Shown one piece after another: positions 32,947 through 42,297 of a DNA stretch of 64,000 nucleotides. The DNA is from Brachybacterium sp. YJGR34 (GTDB lineage: Bacteria; Actinomycetota; Actinomycetes; Actinomycetales; Dermabacteraceae). Under the pieces are notes generated by a model. The model saw only the letters and a list, made by a program, of their open reading frames with translations. It did no database searches and was not told where the DNA came from. Numbering within the stretch: the stretch's first letter is position 1; every line of letters starts with the position of its first letter. The stretch spans positions 186,001 to 250,000 of the forward strand of contig NZ_PNFB01000001.1 in the NCBI RefSeq assembly GCF_003347015.1, read 5' to 3'. A program made the position numbers and the translations under genes.

Positions 32947-34121
32947 GCACGCACGGACTGCGCGCGCCCGCGCCCGGCGGGGTCGGCGGGAGCGCCCACG
33001 CGGCCGTCCGCACCGTCGGCGCGCTCCGCCTCCCGGAGTTCGTGCTCTTCGCGCTGCTGATCATGGAGGGCTCCTGGTTCTCGCTCCCGCTGCCGCTGAA
33101 CCAGGTGGCGATGATGGGGATCATCGCGCTGGCGGTGACGCGCCGCCCGCAGGTGCGGCCGGTGGGGATGGAGCTGCTGGTCCCCGCGCTGGCCATCGGG
33201 CTGTTCTACCTCGGCATGATCTCGATGTTCACCGACACCAGCGAGTTCGCCTCGGACTGGACGCGGCGGCTGATCCGGCTGGCCCTGACCTCGCTGCTGA
33301 TCCTCGTGCTCGCCTCCGGCCGCATCGACTGGCGCTCCGGTCTCGCAGGGCTCGGCACGGCGATGATCGGCAATGCCGTCGCGTTCTACGCCGGGCTCGC
33401 GCCGGACACCTACGGCGGCGCGCTGTCGGGATTCTTCGAGGACAAGAACGTCGCCGGGCTGACGTACTCCGTGATCGGCGTGCTGATGATCGGGGCGGTG
33501 GATCGGCGGTGGCTGAAGGTCGCGCTGGTGATCACCTTCGCCGCGCTCGTGTGGCTGACGGGATCACGCACCTCCATCACCGCCTTCGCCGCCGGGGTGC
33601 TGTGGCTGGTGGCGGCCCCGCGTCTGGCGGTGCTGGGGCGCATCGTCCTGGGGCTCCTCATCTACTTCGGGGTGGGCCTGCTCGCCGAGGACTACGCCCG
33701 GATCGGGACCTTCTCCGACCGGGAGGGCTCGGACCTGCTCCGCCACCGGATCGATGCCGCCTCGCAGCTCAAGGTCGAGGAGGCCGGCTTCTTCGGCACC
33801 GGTCTCGGTGAGGCGTACGTGGTCTTCGAGGACCAGCCCGGCCGGATCTGGTACTTCCACAACTCCTTCTGGACCGCGCTGGTCGAGGGCGGCTGGCCGT
33901 GGCTGCTCCTGGTGCTGGGCATCACGGTGATCGTCGCCCTCCGCCCCCTGACCCGGACCCTGGGGAGCCGGGAGATCGCCGCCCAGGCCGCGGCGGTCGC
34001 GCTGCTCATCTGCGCCTGGCGGCTCGGCGAGGTGCTGTTCACGATCCAGTGGGCGCTGGTCATCGCCTTCGCCCTGTACGCCAGGGCGCGCGCGGAGGCC
34101 CCGCCGGGAGGGTCCGGATGA
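32943..34121 (+). CDS. O-antigen ligase / Wzy-like polysaccharide polymerase
   Basis: A 392-residue integral membrane protein with ten or more hydrophobic segments. It has a large loop containing DREGSDLLRHRIDA and a HNSFWTALVEGGWP motif characteristic of the Wzy_C/O-antigen ligase superfamily. It would polymerise undecaprenyl-linked repeat units at the outer face of the membrane. The start is GTG, in a GTGA overlap with the preceding gene. It acts with the Wzx-like flippase at 39715-41235 and the co-polymerase kinase at 24637-26199. Confidence 0.88.
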   Translation: MSTHGLRAPAPGGVGGSAHAAVRTVGALRLPEFVLFALLIMEGSWFSLPLPLNQVAMMGIIALAVTRRPQVRPVGMELLVPALAIGLFYLGMISMFTDTSEFASDWTRRLIRLALTSLLILVLASGRIDWRSGLAGLGTAMIGNAVAFYAGLAPDTYGGALSGFFEDKNVAGLTYSVIGVLMIGAVDRRWLKVALVITFAALVWLTGSRTSITAFAAGVLWLVAAPRLAVLGRIVLGLLIYFGVGLLAEDYARIGTFSDREGSDLLRHRIDAASQLKVEEAGFFGTGLGEAYVVFEDQPGRIWYFHNSFWTALVEGGWPWLLLVLGITVIVALRPLTRTLGSREIAAQAAAVALLICAWRLGEVLFTIQWALVIAFALYARARAEAPPGGSG

Positions 34122-35185
34122 GCGGGCCGACGATCGCGATCGCGACGAATCAGGGCACCCTCGGCGGCGGCGAGGTGATGCTCCTGAGCATCGCCGCGGC
34201 CCTCGAGGAGCTGGGCCACGAGGTGCTGGTCATCGGCCCGGCCGTCCCCGGCGACCTGCTCGATCAGGCCCGCTCGCGCGGGCTGCGCATCCTCGCGCTG
34301 CCCGGAGCGTCCCGTCGCCGCTACGCCGCCGCGCTGCTGGCCTGGCGGCTGCGGCACCGGGGAATCCCCCTGTGGTGCAACGGGCTGCTGCCGTCCCTGG
34401 CGACCGCCGGGCTCGGACCGCGCATCGTCCACCTGCACCGCCGGCCGACCGGCGCCGGCTCCGCCGCGGCGCGTCTCGCCGGTCGGGGCGCGCGGTGGGT
34501 CCTGGTGCCCTCCGAGGACCTCGCCCGGGCCGTCCCCGGCGCGAGGGTGCTGCCGAACTGGACGGAGGAGATCCCCCGCCGCGCGCCCCGCGACGCGGGC
34601 GACGGCCCGCTCCGGGTGGGGTTCCTGGGCCGCCTCACCCGGGAGAAGGGGGCGGATCTCCTGCTGCGCGCGATGGCGCCCGTCATCGCCCGGTCCGAGC
34701 GCGGGATCACCGTGGTCCTGGCGGGGGAGAACCGCTTCGGCCGGGCCCGGGACGACGCGGCGCTCGCGGCGGCGCTCGCGCCCGTCGCCGCGCACGTCGA
34801 GCGTCCGGGGTGGATCGCCCGCGACGCCTTCCTCGCCGATGTCGACCTGGTGGTGGTCCCCTCGCGGGGCCCGGAATCCTTCGGCCTGGTCGTCGCCGAG
34901 GCGATGGCCGCAGGGGTGCCCGTCGTGGTGACCGATGCGGGGGCGCTCGGTGAGGTGGTCGGGCCCGAGCACCCATGGATCGCCCGCCGGGACGACGCCG
35001 CGGACCTCGCCGCCGTGATCGAGCGGGCGCTGTCCGAGATCGCCGCGGGGGACGAGCAGCGCGCGGCGCGGGCCCGCCGCCGCTGGGAGGCCGAGTACTC
35101 TCCCGCCGCGGGCTCCGGGCGGGTCGCGGCGCTGCTGGGCAGCGCCCCGGCCGTCGCCCGACCCACCGGCGAAGAGGCGCCATGA
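34118..35185 (+). CDS. Family 4 glycosyltransferase
   Basis: A 355-residue GT-B enzyme. N-terminal NQGTLGGGEVMLLSIAAALE is a typical glycine-rich acceptor motif. The C-terminal RVGFLGRLTREKGADLLLRA and SRGPESFGLVVAEAMAAGVP hold the EX7E-type donor site (EsFGLVVAE). It overlaps both neighbours by 4 bp. It differs enough from the GT4 at 31837-32946 to serve a different linkage. Confidence 0.9.
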   Translation: MSGPTIAIATNQGTLGGGEVMLLSIAAALEELGHEVLVIGPAVPGDLLDQARSRGLRILALPGASRRRYAAALLAWRLRHRGIPLWCNGLLPSLATAGLGPRIVHLHRRPTGAGSAAARLAGRGARWVLVPSEDLARAVPGARVLPNWTEEIPRRAPRDAGDGPLRVGFLGRLTREKGADLLLRAMAPVIARSERGITVVLAGENRFGRARDDAALAAALAPVAAHVERPGWIARDAFLADVDLVVVPSRGPESFGLVVAEAMAAGVPVVVTDAGALGEVVGPEHPWIARRDDAADLAAVIERALSEIAAGDEQRAARARRRWEAEYSPAAGSGRVAALLGSAPAVARPTGEEAP

Positions 35186-36126
35186 TCCCGGCGGCGAGCA
35201 TCGTCGTGCCCTCCTACCGGGGCGCGGCGCGCCTTCCCGCCCTGCTCGACTCCCTCGCCGCGCAGGAGGCGGGCGGGCCGGAGTTCGAGGTGATCGTGGT
35301 GCTGGACGGCGAGGACGACGGCTCCGGCGCGCTGCTCGCCGCGGAGGACCGCGTCCCGGTCCGCATTCTGACGCTGCCGGAGAACCGCGGGCGCGCCGGG
35401 GCGCTCAACGCCGGCTTCGCGCAGGCGCGCGGGCGCGTGCTCATGCGCTGCGACGACGACCTGGTGCTGCCCGCCGTCGCGGTCCGTGCACAGGTCGCAG
35501 CCCACGCGGGGGAGCAGCCGGTGGGGGTCGTGGCGCCCACCCGGGACGTCCACACCCCGAGCCCCTATGCCCGGGCCTACGGCGAGGACGCCGCGGCCCG
35601 CTCGCTCGCCCACGCGCTCAGCCGACCCGCCGCACAGCGCTGGCGGCTGTGGGCGGCCTGCTGCTCGATCACCCGGGACACCTGGGAGCGGATCGGCCCC
35701 TACGACACCCGCTACCGCGGCTACGGCTGGGAGGACGTCGACTACGGGTACCGCCTCCACGCCGCCGGGATCGACCTCGTGGTCCTCGCCGAGGCGGTCG
35801 CCGAGCACCACGGGCCCGCCCGCTCCGCTCGGGAACGGGCCCGCCGGGCCTATGCCTCGGGCGCGGCCCGCGCCCGCTTCCGCCGCCTCCACCCCCGCGC
35901 CCCGCTGCCGGAGACCACCCCGGGGACGGGACCCTGGGGCACCGCGGTCGGCGCGGCCGCGCGGGCGATGCGCTCGCCGGACGCGGCGGCGCGCCTCGGC
36001 GGCGCCGCCGACGCGCTGCTGCCGCGGGTGCCGCGGCCCGTCGGCCGCAAGCTCGTGGCGCTCGCCGTCGAGGGCGCCGGGATCGCCGGTGACCGCGCCG
36101 CCGCGCGGGACGGGGCGGACGGATGA
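35182..36126 (+). CDS. Family 2 glycosyltransferase
   Basis: A 314-residue GT-A enzyme. Seen: SIVVPSYRGAARLPALLDSL, VVLDGEDDGS, NRGRAGALNAGFAQARG, the DxD metal site in MRCDDDLVL, and YGWEDVDYGYRLHAAGID for the catalytic base region. It has no predicted membrane span. Both junctions are 4-bp overlaps within the operon. Confidence 0.91.
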   Translation: MIPAASIVVPSYRGAARLPALLDSLAAQEAGGPEFEVIVVLDGEDDGSGALLAAEDRVPVRILTLPENRGRAGALNAGFAQARGRVLMRCDDDLVLPAVAVRAQVAAHAGEQPVGVVAPTRDVHTPSPYARAYGEDAAARSLAHALSRPAAQRWRLWAACCSITRDTWERIGPYDTRYRGYGWEDVDYGYRLHAAGIDLVVLAEAVAEHHGPARSARERARRAYASGAARARFRRLHPRAPLPETTPGTGPWGTAVGAAARAMRSPDAAARLGGAADALLPRVPRPVGRKLVALAVEGAGIAGDRAAARDGADG

Positions 36127-37253
36127 GAGAGCCCCGCATCGCGATCGCCCACGACTACCTCACCCAGCGCGGCGGGGCCGAGCGGGTGGTGCTCTCCCTG
36201 GCCCGCGCCTTCCCGGAGGCGGAGATCCACACCCTCGTCCACGCCCCCGAGCAGACCTACCCGGAGTTCGGGGACCGCACGATCCGCACCAGCCCGCTGC
36301 AGCGGATCGGTCCCTTCCGGCGCGATCCGCGGCTCGCCCTGCCCCTGCTCGCCGCCGCCGCCTCGCGGATGCGGATCGAGGCGGACGTGGTCCTCGCCTC
36401 CTCCTCCGGCTGGGCCCACGCCGTCCCCACCACCGGGCGGAAGATCGTCTACTGCCATTCCCCGGCACGCTGGCTGTACCTCCCGGACGACTACCTCGGC
36501 GAGGCCGGGCCGCTCTCCCCGCAGCGCCTCGCGCTCGCCGTGCTGGGACCCTCCCTGCGGCGTTGGGACCGCCGGGCGGCCGCCACCGCCCAGCAGTACC
36601 TCGCGAACTCGACGGTGGTGCGCGAGCGGATCGAGCAGGTCTACGGGATCGACGCGCCCACCCTGTTCCCCCCGTTCAGCCCCGATCTCGCCCACGGGCC
36701 GCAGGCACCGATCCCCGCCCTCGCCGGCTGGGCGGGGTCCGACGGCACCGACGGCGGCCACCACCTGGTGGTCTCCCGCCTGCAGCCCTACAAGCACGTG
36801 GACCGTGTCATCGAGGCCTTCCGCGACCTGCCCGAGGAGCGCCTGCTGGTGGTGGGCCGCGGGCCCGAAAGGGAGCGGCTGCGCACCCTGGCCGGACCGA
36901 ACGTGCGCCTGGTCGAGGGGCTCGACGACGCCCAGATGCGCTGGGCCTACGGCCATGCGCGCGCCCTCGTCGCCGCCAGCCACGAGGACTTCGGGCTCAC
37001 CCCGCTCGAGGCCGGTGCGCACGGCGTCCCGACCCTCGCGCTGCGGGCCGGCGGGTACCTCGATACCGTCAGCGAGGGCGTGAACGGGCTGTTCTTCGCG
37101 GCGCCGACCGCCGCCGCGATCCGTGACGGCGTCGCGCAGAACCGACGCGCGACCTGGGATGCCGCCGCGATCCGGGGCCACGTCCAGGCGTTCTCCGAGG
37201 AGCGGTTCATCGCGCAGCTGCACCAGGTGGTCGAGGACGCCCGGCCCCGCTGA
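36123..37253 (+). CDS. Family 4 glycosyltransferase (WbaZ-like)
   Basis: A 376-residue GT-B enzyme. N-terminal RIAIAHDYLTQRGGAERVVL and YCHSPARWLY are typical of the mannosyltransferase WbaZ-like group. The donor half carries VVSRLQPYKHVDRVIEAF and SHEDFGLTPLEAGAHGVPTL, with the EX7E motif as EDFGLTPLE. It is the last gene of the overlapping 11-gene run and ends 11 bp before a convergent gene. Confidence 0.91.
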   Translation: MREPRIAIAHDYLTQRGGAERVVLSLARAFPEAEIHTLVHAPEQTYPEFGDRTIRTSPLQRIGPFRRDPRLALPLLAAAASRMRIEADVVLASSSGWAHAVPTTGRKIVYCHSPARWLYLPDDYLGEAGPLSPQRLALAVLGPSLRRWDRRAAATAQQYLANSTVVRERIEQVYGIDAPTLFPPFSPDLAHGPQAPIPALAGWAGSDGTDGGHHLVVSRLQPYKHVDRVIEAFRDLPEERLLVVGRGPERERLRTLAGPNVRLVEGLDDAQMRWAYGHARALVAASHEDFGLTPLEAGAHGVPTLALRAGGYLDTVSEGVNGLFFAAPTAAAIRDGVAQNRRATWDAAAIRGHVQAFSEERFIAQLHQVVEDARPR

Positions 37254-37264
37254 GCTCCTCGCGC

Positions 37265-38518
37265 TCAGCTGCGGAAGCCGCGGCGCCGGCGGTCGCGGAT
37301 CCGGGTGATCGTCCCCCGCAGCTCCCGCCAGGTCGCCCGCGGGGCGCGCAGCGCCGATCCCAGCAGGCCGAAGCCGCGGTAGGACGGGACGCGTCCCACC
37401 AGCAGGCGGGTGCCCAGGAGGCGGCCGAGGAGCAGGCGGCGGCGGGCGCTCTGGTACGGCTGCCGCGCGACCGCGGAGCGTGCGCTCACGGGCTCGAGGG
37501 CGATCACGCCGGCGGCCGCGGCGCGCAGGACGATGTCCCGTCCCCGGGCGGTCCGGGCGACGAGCACGCTGCGCCCCGGGCGCTCCGCGAAGTCCGGGTC
37601 GCCCTGTGCGTCGAGCTCCCAGTAGTCGCCGGCGGAGATGTCGGCGGACTCGCCCACACCGTCGGCGCAGACCCGGCAGCGCCACTGGACGGTGGGACCG
37701 AGCGCGGCGCCCCAGGAGGCGCTGTAGCCCGTGCGGACCCGCCGGCCGTCCCGGGCGACGGCCGTGAACTCTCCCGGCCAGCCGCGACCGCGGTACCACA
37801 GGTCCTCCAACGGGGCCCCCTCCGGCAGACCCAGCTCCTCGACGAGGGCGTCCGTGGCCCCCTGCTGCGGGGTGCCGGCGCAGAAGAAGCTCAGGATCAC
37901 GGGGGCGTCCGTGCCGGCAGCCCGGGCATGCGCCCGCAGCGCCGAGGCCTCGCAGGGCTTCCCGGTCACGGCCTGATCGGCGCGCAGCGGCGCCGCCTGC
38001 GCCGAGAGGGTCGCGGTGGGTCCGTAGCGGGACCCCGCCGCCTGCAGCGCCTGCTCGCGGGACATGATCGTCACCGGCACCGTGCGCCGGGGGTCAGCGG
38101 CATCGGCCCGGGCTCCGAGCACGCTCGTGGCCTCGCCCTCGGCGAGCAAGAAGGTGTTCAGCGCGGTCAGCACCCCGCCGCTGCTGCCGCGGAAGCGGGT
38201 CGCGGGATCCGTCGCGTGCGCGGCCCAGAGGCCCTGGACCGGCCCCAGCGTCGCATCGCGGTGGGAGCCGGCGGGCCGCTGGGCCCGCACCTGCACACCC
38301 GGGCAGGCGGCATGGAACTGCCGCGCGAGCTCGCGGTCCCGCGCCGGGGGCAGCGGCTCGTCCGTGACGCGGACCGGGCGCTGGAAGCCGTTCACCTCGC
38401 GCATCCGCAGACGCGGGTCCATCGCGGCGCACAGCCCGCACCCCGAGCACATCTGGGCCCGCACCACCGCGTCCACGGCACCCAGGAAGCGCTCCCCGTC
38501 CTGCCCCGTCCTGTTCAC
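37265..38518 (-). CDS. FrhB-like iron-sulfur protein (coenzyme F420 hydrogenase beta-subunit family)
   Basis: A 417-residue soluble protein. An N-terminal CxxCxxC cluster (MCSGCGLC, Cys24/27/30) and a further CRVC pair suggest iron-sulfur binding. The core (GSSGGVLTALNTFLLAEG, VTGKPCEASALR, FFCAGTP) matches the FrhB N- and C-terminal domains. Such proteins recur beside polysaccharide pyruvyltransferases; their role may be sugar reduction, but is unproven. The GTG at 38518 is chosen because TACCGT lies 7 bases upstream. It is divergent from a pyruvyltransferase gene. Confidence 0.83.
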   Translation of the reverse strand: MNRTGQDGERFLGAVDAVVRAQMCSGCGLCAAMDPRLRMREVNGFQRPVRVTDEPLPPARDRELARQFHAACPGVQVRAQRPAGSHRDATLGPVQGLWAAHATDPATRFRGSSGGVLTALNTFLLAEGEATSVLGARADAADPRRTVPVTIMSREQALQAAGSRYGPTATLSAQAAPLRADQAVTGKPCEASALRAHARAAGTDAPVILSFFCAGTPQQGATDALVEELGLPEGAPLEDLWYRGRGWPGEFTAVARDGRRVRTGYSASWGAALGPTVQWRCRVCADGVGESADISAGDYWELDAQGDPDFAERPGRSVLVARTARGRDIVLRAAAAGVIALEPVSARSAVARQPYQSARRRLLLGRLLGTRLLVGRVPSYRGFGLLGSALRAPRATWRELRGTITRIRDRRRRGFRS

Positions 38519-38525
38519 CCGGTGC

Positions 38526-38531
38526 ACGGTA
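38526..38531 (-). promoter_or_regulatory. -10 box of leaderless promoter for the FrhB-like gene
   Basis: TACCGT on the minus strand, 7 bases before the GTG at 38518. Confidence 0.5.
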
Positions 38532-38560
38532 CAGGCCGCGCCGCGACCGGGGTGCCCCGG

Positions 38561-38566
38561 TACCCT
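38561..38566 (+). promoter_or_regulatory. -10 box (TACCCT) of the pyruvyltransferase/flippase genes
   Basis: TACCCT, 54 bases before the ATG at 38621, divergent from the FrhB-like promoter 30 bp away. Confidence 0.4.
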
Positions 38567-38620
38567 GGCGGAGCGCCGGTCCGGGACACCCGGCGGCCCC
38601 GTCCCGAGGAGAGAGCGTCG

Positions 38621-39718
38621 ATGCGTGCACTGGTGCTGTGGGCCCGGCCCGATCACCCCAATCTGGGGGTCGCCGCTCTCGCGACCGGCTCCGCGGCACT
38701 GCTGCGCCGGGCCTTCGGCGAGGATCTCGACGTGCGCTTCCACGCGACCGGCGGCGCCGATCTGCCCGGGAACGACGGGCCGGTCAACCTCTCCCATGCC
38801 GGACCGCTGCTGCGGACCCGGATCCGCGATCCGCGGCCGCTGCGCGAGTGGCTGCGTGGCTTCGACCTCGTCCTGGACACCCGGGCGGGGGACAGCTTCA
38901 CCGACATCTACACCCTCAAGCAGCTGGCCAAGATGACGCAGGCGGGCCTCTATGCGCGGCAGTGGGGCGTCCCCCTCGTGCTCGGCCCGCAGACCGTCGG
39001 CCCCTTCGGCACGCGCCGTGGTCGGGCGCTGGCGAGACTCTCGCTGCGCGCCGCGACGGGTCTGATGGTCCGTGACACGGCCAGCGCGGACGCCGCCCGG
39101 GCGCTGGGACGACCGGCCGACGTGGTCTCCACCGACGTCGTCTTCGCGCTCGCCGAGGTGCCCCGCGAGCAGCGGCACGACGTGCTGCTCAACGTCTCCG
39201 GACTCCTCTGGCACCCGAACCCCCACGTCGACCACCGGCACTATCGCGACGTGGTGCACGGCCTGCTCGACGGTCTCGCCGCGCAGGGGAGGACCGTCTC
39301 GCTGCTGGCACACGTGGCGCGCGGCAGCGGCCGCGGGACGGACAGCGACGCGGCCGTCGTCGCCGCGCTCGCCGATCGCGTCTCCGGCGAGGCGGTGATC
39401 CCGGACGATCTCACCGAGGTCCGCGCAGCGGTGGCCGCATCGCGCCTGGTCATCGGGTCGCGGATGCACGCCTGCCTCAACGCGCTCTCGACCGGGACCC
39501 CGGCGGTGGCCCTCGCCTACTCGCGGAAGTTCGCACCCCTCCTGGAGCAGGTGGGGTGGCGGCACACGATCGATCTGCGCCCCGGCGACGTCCGGCCCGC
39601 CGATCTGCTCGCCCTCGCCGAGCAGCAGGACCTGCTCACGTCCGAGGCGACGGCGGTCCGCGCGCGGGCGGACGTGCTCGTCGAGCGGGCCGTGCGCGGT
39701 CTGCGCGGGATGCCGTGA
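38621..39718 (+). CDS. Polysaccharide pyruvyltransferase
   Basis: Transfers a pyruvate ketal from phosphoenolpyruvate to a sugar of the surface polymer. A 365-residue GT-B-like protein with WARPDHPNLGVAALATGSAALL, LVLGPQTVGPFGTRRGRAL, VIGSRMHACLNALSTGTP and ALAYSRKF, the conserved PS_pyruv_trans signatures. GAGGAGAGA precedes the ATG. It is coupled to the flippase by a GTGA overlap and divergent from the FrhB-like gene. A second, shorter pyruvyltransferase lies at 42298-43140. Confidence 0.91.
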   Translation: MRALVLWARPDHPNLGVAALATGSAALLRRAFGEDLDVRFHATGGADLPGNDGPVNLSHAGPLLRTRIRDPRPLREWLRGFDLVLDTRAGDSFTDIYTLKQLAKMTQAGLYARQWGVPLVLGPQTVGPFGTRRGRALARLSLRAATGLMVRDTASADAARALGRPADVVSTDVVFALAEVPREQRHDVLLNVSGLLWHPNPHVDHRHYRDVVHGLLDGLAAQGRTVSLLAHVARGSGRGTDSDAAVVAALADRVSGEAVIPDDLTEVRAAVAASRLVIGSRMHACLNALSTGTPAVALAYSRKFAPLLEQVGWRHTIDLRPGDVRPADLLALAEQQDLLTSEATAVRARADVLVERAVRGLRGMP

Positions 39719-41235
39719 CCGAGCCGGAGGCACCGCAGGAGGAGCTCGCGCCGGACGGGCTGGGAGCACGCGGCGGGCGCGGGGCGCTGCTGGGGGTGGC
39801 CGGGAAGCTTGCGAAGCTCGCGGTCAACCTGCTTTCGCTGATCGTCTTCGCGCGACTGCTCACCCCGGCGGACTTCGGCCTGGTCGCCATGATCACCGCG
39901 GTGGTCGGCGCGGCCGAGCTCGTGCGGGACCTGGGACTCTCGACCGCCGCGGTGCGGGCACCGTCCCTGTCCCGTGCCCAGCGGGACAACCTCTGGTGGG
40001 TCAACACGGCTCTCGGCGCCGGAGCCGCCGCCGTGGTCTGCGCCCTGGCGCCCCTGCTCGCATGGTTCTACGGCGATCCCCGGCTGGTGGCGCTGACCCT
40101 CGTGTACTCCACGGTGTTCCTCCTCAGCGGCATGGCGACCCAGTACTCGGCGGACCTCATGCGCTCGATGCGGTTCGGGCGGCTGGCCCTCGCGCAGATC
40201 GTGGCCGCACTCGCCGCCTTCGGCGTCGCGCTGCTCGCCGCGCTCGGCGGCTGGGGGTACTGGGCGCTCGCCCTGCAGCAGGTCCTCGGCGGCGCGCTGA
40301 CCCTGATCCTGCTGGCGGCCGTCGCGGGCTGGCTGCCGCGGCGGTTCCGGCGCGGTGTCCCGCTGCGGGAGTTCTTCCGCTTCGGCCTGCCGCTGTTCGG
40401 GTCCCAGCTGCTGACCTACGCGAGCGGGAACCTCGACCAGGTGCTCGTCGGCCGGTTCTTCGGAGCCGCCGACCTCGGCCACTACAGCCGCGGCATCCAG
40501 CTGGTGAGGATGCCGATGAACCAGGTGCGCGGTCCGCTGTCGAACGCGGCCCTCAGCACGCTGGCGAAGGTCCGGGAGGACCGGGAGAGCTATGCCCGAC
40601 TGCTGGCGAAGGCACAGCTGGGGATGCTGTATCCCCTCGCGATCCTCTCCACCGCCGTCGCGGTCGTGGCCCCTGACCTCGTGCCCTTCCTGCTGGGCCC
40701 CGAGTGGACGGCGGTCGCGGCGTTCGTGACGATCTTCGCGCTCGGCGACATGATCTCCTCGCTCGCGGCCGCGGGCGGATGGCTGTACCTGTCCGAGGGG
40801 AAGAGCGCCGCGCTGCTGCGCTACACCGCGCTCTCGGCGGCCGTGCGGATCGTGATGTTCCTCGTCGCGGTGCCGCTCGGGATCCACGCGGTGGCCGCGG
40901 TGTACGTCCTCGCTCCGCTGCTGCTGTGGCCGTTCTCGCTCTGGTACTGCCAGCGCGCGACGGGGCGGCCCACCCTGCCGCTGCTGCGCGGATCGCTGCG
41001 GGTGTTCGTGGTGACCATGCTCAGCTTCGTCGCCGGGTACGGCGTCCAGCTGGCGATGGACGCGCCGGGACCGGGACGACTCTTCGCCTCGGCGGGAGCG
41101 TACCTGGTGGTCCTCGGCCTGCTCGCGCTGATCCCGGCGATCCGCCGCGATCTGCGGGAGGTGCTCGGCATGGTCCGCACGGTGCTGGGCCGACGCCCGG
41201 CTGCTTCAGGCGCCGGGACCGGCCAGGAGGCCTAG
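39715..41235 (+). CDS. Wzx-like lipid-linked oligosaccharide flippase
   Basis: Moves undecaprenyl-linked repeat units across the membrane. 506 residues with about 12-14 hydrophobic segments. LLSLIVFARLLTPADFGLVA and RFFGAADLGHYSRGIQL are typical of the polysaccharide_synt MVF/MATE superfamily. The GTG start overlaps the preceding stop. The 3' end overlaps a convergent glycosyltransferase by 30 bp. It is the expected partner of the Wzy-like polymerase. Confidence 0.91.
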   Translation: MTEPEAPQEELAPDGLGARGGRGALLGVAGKLAKLAVNLLSLIVFARLLTPADFGLVAMITAVVGAAELVRDLGLSTAAVRAPSLSRAQRDNLWWVNTALGAGAAAVVCALAPLLAWFYGDPRLVALTLVYSTVFLLSGMATQYSADLMRSMRFGRLALAQIVAALAAFGVALLAALGGWGYWALALQQVLGGALTLILLAAVAGWLPRRFRRGVPLREFFRFGLPLFGSQLLTYASGNLDQVLVGRFFGAADLGHYSRGIQLVRMPMNQVRGPLSNAALSTLAKVREDRESYARLLAKAQLGMLYPLAILSTAVAVVAPDLVPFLLGPEWTAVAAFVTIFALGDMISSLAAAGGWLYLSEGKSAALLRYTALSAAVRIVMFLVAVPLGIHAVAAVYVLAPLLLWPFSLWYCQRATGRPTLPLLRGSLRVFVVTMLSFVAGYGVQLAMDAPGPGRLFASAGAYLVVLGLLALIPAIRRDLREVLGMVRTVLGRRPAASGAGTGQEA

Positions 41236-42207
41236 CTCCGCCTCGAGCGCGGGGAACGGGCCGGCCTCCAGCACCTCCGCGATCCCCGCGATCCGATGGC
41301 GCCAGTCCAGCCGCTCGCGCGCCAGGGCGCGGTGACGCGCCGCCGTCGCAGGGCGCCACGCCGCCACGTGCTCCTGCAGCTGCGTCAGTCCCGCCCTCAG
41401 GTCCTCGGGGTCCAGGTCCACCGTCGCCCCGGGCCAGAGGATCTGCGCGGCAGAGGGCGGGGCGACCCCGGCGACGGTGGCGCCCTGGGCGAGGGCGTCG
41501 GTCCAGCGCCCCGTGAGGTACTCGCGCGTGGGATGGGTGTACGGGGCGGGGGAGACCCGGTTGGTGAAGGCGAGGGCGAACTTGGAGCGCCCCAGGGCGC
41601 GGCGCACGGCGGCCTGGTTCTGCGCCGGATCCCGTGCCAGGGGCGGTCGCCCCTCGACGACCAGGCCGAGCTCCGCGGCCGCGGCACGGGTGTCGGCGTC
41701 GTCGGCCCAGGCCGCGGGCTGGCGGCCGATCCGCACCAGATCCGTGGGTCGCTCGGCCGTCGGAGCGGTCGCGGCGAGGGTGTCGGCGCCCCACGGCGCC
41801 CAGTGCACCGGCGCGCCGGTGAGCGCGGACCATTCCTCGATCAGCTCGGGGTCGGTGATGAAGACGTGGTCGAAGTGCCCGCGGTGCGCCGCCATCCCCG
41901 AGAGGCGATCGGTCCAGAAGGAGTCGATCACCCAGGCCGCGGTGCGGTGATAGCCGGGCATCCAGTGCGCGCGCCGCGCGGCGTAGGCGAGATGCGCCGG
42001 GCTGGGGGCCAGCACCAGGAGGGCGCGCCGCCGTGCCCGTCGCCGCGGCGCGCGGCCGGCGAGCTTGCGCGGCAGCGACACCTCGCCGCGGTCGTCGACG
42101 GTGAGCAGCCGAGCTCCCAGCAGGCGGGCGCAGAGCGTGGCGAGCTCGTCGATCGGGCCCCATCCGAGGCCTGCGGCGCGCACGTGGAGGAGATCGACAG
42201 CGGTCAC
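41206..42207 (-). CDS. Glycosyltransferase-like protein (family unclear)
   Basis: A 333-residue soluble protein. VIDSFWTDRLSG, HVFITDPELIEEW and LAFTNRVSPAPYTHPTREYL resemble CgeB-like or GT1-like proteins in polysaccharide clusters. The region about residues 205-265 ends in a donor-site-like WPGATVDLDPEDL. I cannot name the family with certainty. The GTG start is fixed by TAGTCT 6 bases upstream. Divergent from the second pyruvyltransferase; convergent, with overlap, with the flippase. Confidence 0.6.
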   Translation of the reverse strand: MTAVDLLHVRAAGLGWGPIDELATLCARLLGARLLTVDDRGEVSLPRKLAGRAPRRRARRRALLVLAPSPAHLAYAARRAHWMPGYHRTAAWVIDSFWTDRLSGMAAHRGHFDHVFITDPELIEEWSALTGAPVHWAPWGADTLAATAPTAERPTDLVRIGRQPAAWADDADTRAAAAELGLVVEGRPPLARDPAQNQAAVRRALGRSKFALAFTNRVSPAPYTHPTREYLTGRWTDALAQGATVAGVAPPSAAQILWPGATVDLDPEDLRAGLTQLQEHVAAWRPATAARHRALARERLDWRHRIAGIAEVLEAGPFPALEAELGLLAGPGA

Positions 42208-42213
42208 CGGTCC

Positions 42214-42219
42214 AGACTA
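42214..42219 (-). promoter_or_regulatory. -10 box of leaderless promoter for the 41206-42207 gene
   Basis: TAGTCT on the minus strand, exactly 6 bases before the GTG at 42207. Confidence 0.55.
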
Positions 42220-42245
42220 GGCGCCGAGGGAGCCCCGGGGATCCC

Positions 42246-42251
42246 TAGGAT
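42246..42251 (+). promoter_or_regulatory. -10 box (TAGGAT) of the second pyruvyltransferase
   Basis: TAGGAT overlaps an in-frame ATG at 42250. This argues that translation starts at the GTG at 42298 instead. Confidence 0.45.
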
Positions 42252-42297
42252 GAGGGCCGGCCCGCGCGGAGGCCGGGACAGCGGACGGGGGAGCGCG

